A stretch of DNA of 5,948 nucleotides, from assembly GCA_023411175.1 (NCBI GenBank), contig JAEYPB010000053.1, positions 1-5,948 of the forward strand, in the 5' to 3' direction. The notes beneath the pieces were generated by a model. That model saw only the letters and a list, made by a program, of their open reading frames with translations, searched no databases and was not told the origin of the DNA. Shown here piece by piece: positions 5,904-5,948 of this stretch. Within the stretch, counting starts at the first letter, position 1, and each line of letters opens with the position of its first letter. Position numbers and translations under genes: made by a program. Source of the DNA: Bacillota bacterium (lineage in GTDB: Bacteria; Bacillota; Clostridia; Christensenellales; Aristaeellaceae).

Positions 5904-5948
5904 TACAGCAGCCAGATTTCAAAGAACCGGCGCGGCCCCCCAAAGTCG

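Overview
The window is GC-rich DNA from a Gram-positive-type bacterium, most likely a high-GC member of the Clostridia (Firmicutes/Bacillota). The evidence is a cdaA-cdaR (diadenylate cyclase plus YbbR) pair, strong purine-rich Shine-Dalgarno sites, a sigma-A-like promoter and a Clostridia-style MinD-like ATPase. This assignment rests on gene content only; there is no rRNA or other phylogenetic marker. All six genes are on the + strand and nearly fill the window.

Region 1 (1-2255) is the cyclic-di-AMP module. A GC-rich hairpin followed by an AT-rich stretch (22-55) lies just before cdaA (76-942), the membrane diadenylate cyclase. cdaA overlaps cdaR (929-2215), a membrane-anchored, four-repeat YbbR protein that is expected to bind and tune CdaA on the outer face of the membrane. 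An imperfect hairpin with a T run (2215-2255) probably ends this unit. The glmM gene that often follows cdaR is not present.

Region 2 (2258-5227) is a separate, little-understood three-gene unit with its own promoter (2258-2286). It encodes a single-pass membrane protein with a very acidic cytoplasmic tail (2334-3275), a MinD/ParA-like P-loop ATPase whose start overlaps the previous stop by 4 bases (3272-3955), and a multi-pass PIG-V-like GT-C glycosyltransferase 3 bases further on (3959-5227). The spacing suggests coupled translation and possibly a shared job at the membrane, perhaps envelope glycosylation with a localisation or regulation layer. That joint function is inference.

Region 3 (5228-5948) holds an exported TlpA/thioredoxin-like protein with a CPPC active site (5268-5903), 40 bases after the glycosyltransferase. 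It may be read from the same transcript or from a weak promoter at 5211-5237. The last 45 bases (5904-5948) show no gene or terminator that I can support. I found no tRNA, rRNA, CRISPR array, insertion sequence or long repeat. The strongest candidate for something undescribed is the acidic membrane protein / ATPase / GT-C cluster.
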